Both the position numbers and the translations under genes were made by a program. This document shows positions 23,304-26,104 of a DNA stretch of 26,104 nucleotides, piece after piece (within the stretch, counting starts at the first letter, position 1; every line of letters starts with the position of its first letter). The stretch is from DATJLQ01 sp035509415 (GTDB lineage Bacteria; Pseudomonadota; Alphaproteobacteria; JACZXZ01): the NCBI GenBank assembly GCA_035509415.1, contig DATJLQ010000175.1:1-26104 (forward strand), given 5' to 3'. The notes under the pieces are model-generated. The model was given only the letters and a program-made list of their open reading frames with translations. It did no database searches and was not told where the DNA came from.

Positions 23304-25082
23304 TCAGCGGCCGCCGGTCGAGCGGATGCCGCGCATCAGGAAGGCGGGCACGTGGTCGCCCATGCCGAGCACGGGCTTGTCGTCGTCATTGTCGTGATGG
23401 CGGCCGCGGCCGCGCTGGCCGCGCTCGTGGGAACCTTGATGCGGTCCCTGGCTTCCATGGGCCGCGGCCGGAACCGGCTGGCGCGCAGGCTCGCCTTGAC
23501 GCACCGGCCCGCGATGGATCGGGATCGGGATCGCGGCCTGTTCGTGCCCGGCCGGCTCATGCTCGGCCCGTTCACGCTCGGCCGGCTCCTGGCCGGACTG
23601 CTCATAAGCGCCCGCTTGGACGGGGGCAATCTCCGGACCGGATTCAGCGTGCGCGAAGGGCACGGGCGCCGGCATTTCGGTCGCCGGCATCGGGGCCTCG
23701 GCCGGCATGGACGGAGCCGCCTCGCTCGGCGCAACCTCGGAAATCCCATCGTGCGGCGCGCTTGCGGCGGCGCTTGGCCGTTCGGGCTCGCGCCGATGAT
23801 CGCGTTGACTGGACTGGCCGCCATGCCCGCGCCCAGAGCCGCGACCCGCGCCGCGCCCCGAGCCGTGCCCGGCGCCTTGCGAGGCTTTGCCACGTCCGCG
23901 CCGCCGGCCGCGACCCCCCTCGAGTTCGGCCGCGTCGGGACCGGCCTCGGCGAGATCGGGCAGATGGTCGCGCGGGATGGCGCGCTTGATCAGGCGCTCG
24001 ATCGCCGCCACCGCCTTGGTCTCGATGGGCGTCGCGAGGGTGATCGAGCGTCCGGCGCGCCCGGCGCGGCCGGTGCGGCCGATGCGGTGCACGTAATCCT
24101 CGGCATTATGGGGCACGTCGTAATTGAACACGTGGGAGAGCGCTTGGATGTCGAGCCCGCGCGCCGCCACGTCCGAGCACACCAGGAGGCGAACCTCGCC
24201 CGCCTTGAAGCGCTCGAGGGTCTCCGTGCGCGTGCCCTGGTCGAGGTCGCCGTGAAGCGCTGCCACGTCGAGCCCGTGCTTCTTGAGCGCGCGATAGAGC
24301 AAGTCGACGTCGCGCTTGCGGTTGCAGAAGATGAGCGCATTCTTGACCTGCTCGCGCTCGATGAGGCGCTGGAGCGCGTCGCGCTTCGCGGTCGGCTCGA
24401 GCCAGAGGATGCTTTGCTCGACCATTTCGGCCGGCGAGGCGGGCGGCGAGACCGAGATTTCCTTCGGATTCATCAGGAACGCGTCGGCAAGGCGCTTGAT
24501 CTCGGGCGGCATGGTGGCCGAGAAGAACAGCGTCTGGCGCATGCGCGGGATCAGGCCCACGATGCGCTCGACGTCCGGGATGAAGCCCATGTCGAGCATG
24601 CGGTCCGCCTCGTCGATCACCAGGATCTTGATGTCGCTGAGGAGGATCTTGCCGCGCTCGAAATGGTCGAGGAGCCGGCCCGGGGTCGCGATCAGCACGT
24701 CGACGCCGCGGTCGATCAGGCGCTCCTGCTCGTCGAACGAGACGCCGCCGATGAGGAGCGCCTTGGTGAGCTTGGTGAACTTGCCGTACTTCTCGAAGCT
24801 CTCGCTCACCTGGGTCGCGAGCTCGCGCGTGGGCTCGAGAATGAGCGAGCGCGGCATGCGCGCGCGCGCGCGGCCGGCCGAGAGGATGTCGCACATGGGG
24901 AGCGTGAAGGCGGCGGTCTTGCCGGTGCCGGTCTGGGCGCAGCCGAGCACGTCGCGCCCTTGGAGCACGATCGGAATCGCCTGGTCTTGGATCGGAGTCG
25001 GCGTCTGGTACCCGGCGTCCGCGACGGCGCGCAAGATGAAATCGCTGAGGCCGAGATCGGAAAAACTCGTCAAAGGCGGCAC
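23304..25082 (-). CDS. rhlE: DEAD-box ATP-dependent RNA helicase, RhlE-like
   Basis: This is a 592-residue RNA helicase that unwinds RNA using ATP, likely in ribosome assembly or RNA decay. Motifs in order are the Q motif (YQTPTPIQDQAIP), Walker A AQTGTGKT at 49-56, PTREL at 84-88, GG near 112, TPGR at 133-136, DEAD at 157-160, SAT at 188-190, SDVAARGLD near 303-311 and HRIGRTGRAG at 332-341. The last 205 residues are a disordered tail: first an RGG/GRGRGS-rich RNA-binding stretch, then Pro/Ala/Glu-rich sequence. The start is a GTG at 25082 giving MPPLTSFSDLGLS; a TTG three codons later is possible, and no strong Shine-Dalgarno is visible. It is divergent from the alpha/beta hydrolase gene. 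RhlE over other DEAD families is judged from motifs and the tail. Confidence 0.93.
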   Translation of the reverse strand: MPPLTSFSDLGLSDFILRAVADAGYQTPTPIQDQAIPIVLQGRDVLGCAQTGTGKTAAFTLPMCDILSAGRARARMPRSLILEPTRELATQVSESFEKYGKFTKLTKALLIGGVSFDEQERLIDRGVDVLIATPGRLLDHFERGKILLSDIKILVIDEADRMLDMGFIPDVERIVGLIPRMRQTLFFSATMPPEIKRLADAFLMNPKEISVSPPASPAEMVEQSILWLEPTAKRDALQRLIEREQVKNALIFCNRKRDVDLLYRALKKHGLDVAALHGDLDQGTRTETLERFKAGEVRLLVCSDVAARGLDIQALSHVFNYDVPHNAEDYVHRIGRTGRAGRAGRSITLATPIETKAVAAIERLIKRAIPRDHLPDLAEAGPDAAELEGGRGRRRGRGKASQGAGHGSGRGAGRGSGRGHGGQSSQRDHRREPERPSAAASAPHDGISEVAPSEAAPSMPAEAPMPATEMPAPVPFAHAESGPEIAPVQAGAYEQSGQEPAERERAEHEPAGHEQAAIPIPIHRGPVRQGEPARQPVPAAAHGSQGPHQGSHERGQRGRGRHHDNDDDKPVLGMGDHVPAFLMRGIRSTGGR

Positions 25083-25271
25083 ACTTTCCGCGAGAGCGAT
25101 GGTTGCTCAGGCTATGGGGGACACCCGGTAAATGTGGCCGGGATCATAGGTTTTCCAGACCCCCTGTCAACGAATGTCGCCCCCGGCATCGTTTTCCCCA
25201 TGAAACCATGGTGAAAATGTCACAGATTGGGCGTCCGGTTCGGGCGTTGCAGCCCGCGAATGCCTGCCTTG

Positions 25272-25293
25272 CAATCGAATTGACTTTCGATTG
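25272..25293. promoter_or_regulatory. Palindromic candidate operator in the divergent helicase/hydrolase region
   Basis: Perfect 8-bp arms CAATCGAA and TTCGATTG enclose TTGACT, which resembles a -35 hexamer for the plus strand. It lies about 80 bp upstream of the hydrolase ATG. A regulator binding here could block the hydrolase promoter. No good -10 follows at 17 bp (ATCTTG), so the promoter assignment is weak. Confidence 0.45.
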
Positions 25294-25374
25294 GCTTCAG
25301 CGATCTTGGCGCGCGCGCGCGACCCCAGGCGTGCGTCTCTGCGCGAGCCGCCGCTTCATTTGAGGAATGCGCCC

Positions 25375-26100
25375 ATGTCCCACGTCGAACCCAAGCCAGA
25401 CTCCAAGCCCGTCCTGGTTCTGGTCCCGGGCCTCCTGTGCGACCAAGCGCTCTGGGCCCATCAGCGCGACCATCTCGCCGAGCTCGCCGAGATCGTGATC
25501 GCGGACGTGACCGGCGCCGACAGCATCGCCGGCATGGCCGAGGCGGTCTTGCGCCAAGCGCCGGCCGGCCGCTTCTCCCTCGCCGGCCTGTCGATGGGCG
25601 GCTACGTCGCGCTCGAGATCGCGCGCCGCGCGCCCGAGCGGATCGCCCGCTTGGCCCTCCTCGACACCAACGCGCGCGCCGACACCGAAGAGCACAAGGC
25701 GCGCCGCCGCGCTCTCCTGGCGCAAAGCGAGATGGGCGACTTCAAAGGGGCCACGAGCCGGCTCCTCCCGCTGTTCCTCCATCCCGACCACCTCGCCGAC
25801 GCCGAGCTGGTCGAGCGCGTGACGGCAATGACGGTGCGGGTCGGGAAGGACGCTTTCGTCCGGCAGCAGCAGGCGATCATGAATCGGCCGGACGCGCGCG
25901 CCTGGCTCGGCGAAATCCGGGTCGCGACCCTGGTCCTGGTCGGGCGCCAGGACGCGCTGACGCCGGTCGAGCTTCACGAGGAGTTGGCCGGGCGCATATC
26001 GCGCGCGAAACTCGTCATCGTCGAGGACAGCGGCCACTTGACCACCATGGAGCAGCCCCATGCGGTGAGCGCGGTCCTGCGTTACTGGCTGCAGGAATAG
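25375..26100 (+). CDS. Alpha/beta-fold hydrolase
   Basis: This is a 241-residue esterase or lipase-like hydrolase of unknown substrate. The catalytic triad is readable: Ser73 in the nucleophile elbow GLSMGGYVAL, Asp193 in VGRQDALTPVE and His221 in EDSGHLTTMEQP. The oxyanion region is VLVPGLLCDQALW near residues 15-27. The cap between about 105 and 175 is helical and short. There is no signal peptide, so it is cytoplasmic. The start ATG at 25375 is supported by GAGGAA 7 nt upstream; the longer frame from 25291 has no family similarity before this point. It is transcribed divergently from the RhlE-like helicase and ends four bases before the window edge. Homologues are often annotated only as alpha/beta hydrolase, and nothing here narrows the substrate. 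Confidence 0.93.
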   Translation: MSHVEPKPDSKPVLVLVPGLLCDQALWAHQRDHLAELAEIVIADVTGADSIAGMAEAVLRQAPAGRFSLAGLSMGGYVALEIARRAPERIARLALLDTNARADTEEHKARRRALLAQSEMGDFKGATSRLLPLFLHPDHLADAELVERVTAMTVRVGKDAFVRQQQAIMNRPDARAWLGEIRVATLVLVGRQDALTPVELHEELAGRISRAKLVIVEDSGHLTTMEQPHAVSAVLRYWLQE

Positions 26101-26104
26101 GCGG

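Noticed and set aside
23071..23397. Plus-strand open frame rich in Ser/Ala/Pro over the repeats
   Set aside because: It is the translation of AGCTC and 42-bp repeats, antisense to the helicase tail, with no ribosome-binding site.

Overview
The window is about 26 kb of GC-rich chromosome from a Gram-negative proteobacterium, most likely an alphaproteobacterium. This rests on codon use, a periplasmic Do-type protease, paired PstS proteins, a unimodal QueF and the late queuosine genes. The exact taxon cannot be read from the sequence.

Layout. (1) 1-8400, minus strand: an ALDH gene, a phosphate-uptake block (pstS2-pstC-pstA, then a second pstS after a 358-bp gap with its own Pho-box-like repeats), a DegP/Do protease, and the start of an OmpR-type response regulator that runs off the left edge. 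PstB and PhoU are not here. (2) 8628-10325, plus strand: a thiamine-diphosphate enzyme divergent from the ALDH gene, suggesting a 2-keto-acid/aldehyde pathway. (3) 10344-12422: a small secreted four-cysteine protein, a short minisatellite, dusA (tRNA dihydrouridine synthase) and an unrecognised protein with an acidic tail. (4) 12623-17214, minus strand: a tight operon of a SAM methyltransferase, queA, tgt, queF and queG. It covers preQ0 reduction, preQ1 insertion into tRNA, and the last two steps to queuosine. (5) 17534-22419: a tyrosine recombinase followed directly by a 3.8-kb, visibly AT-richer segment. A perfect 20-bp inverted repeat bounds that segment (18561-18580 and 22400-22419). Its two convergent modules are a P-loop NTPase with a helical-repeat-like C-terminus, and a YbaK-like aminoacyl-tRNA deacylase plus a Ddl-like ATP-grasp ligase. 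(6) 22637-26100: a stand-alone Lrp/AsnC ligand-binding domain protein, a minisatellite region, an RhlE-like DEAD-box helicase and a divergent alpha/beta hydrolase.

The most interesting region is 17450-22420. The left repeat contains the recombinase stop codon, and each module begins within 0-6 nt of a repeat copy. Inversion between the repeats would place either module directly behind the recombinase gene. I propose a recombinase-controlled either/or switch between two cargo modules, possibly for defence or competition. The geometry is read directly from the sequence; the switching and the biological role are inference.
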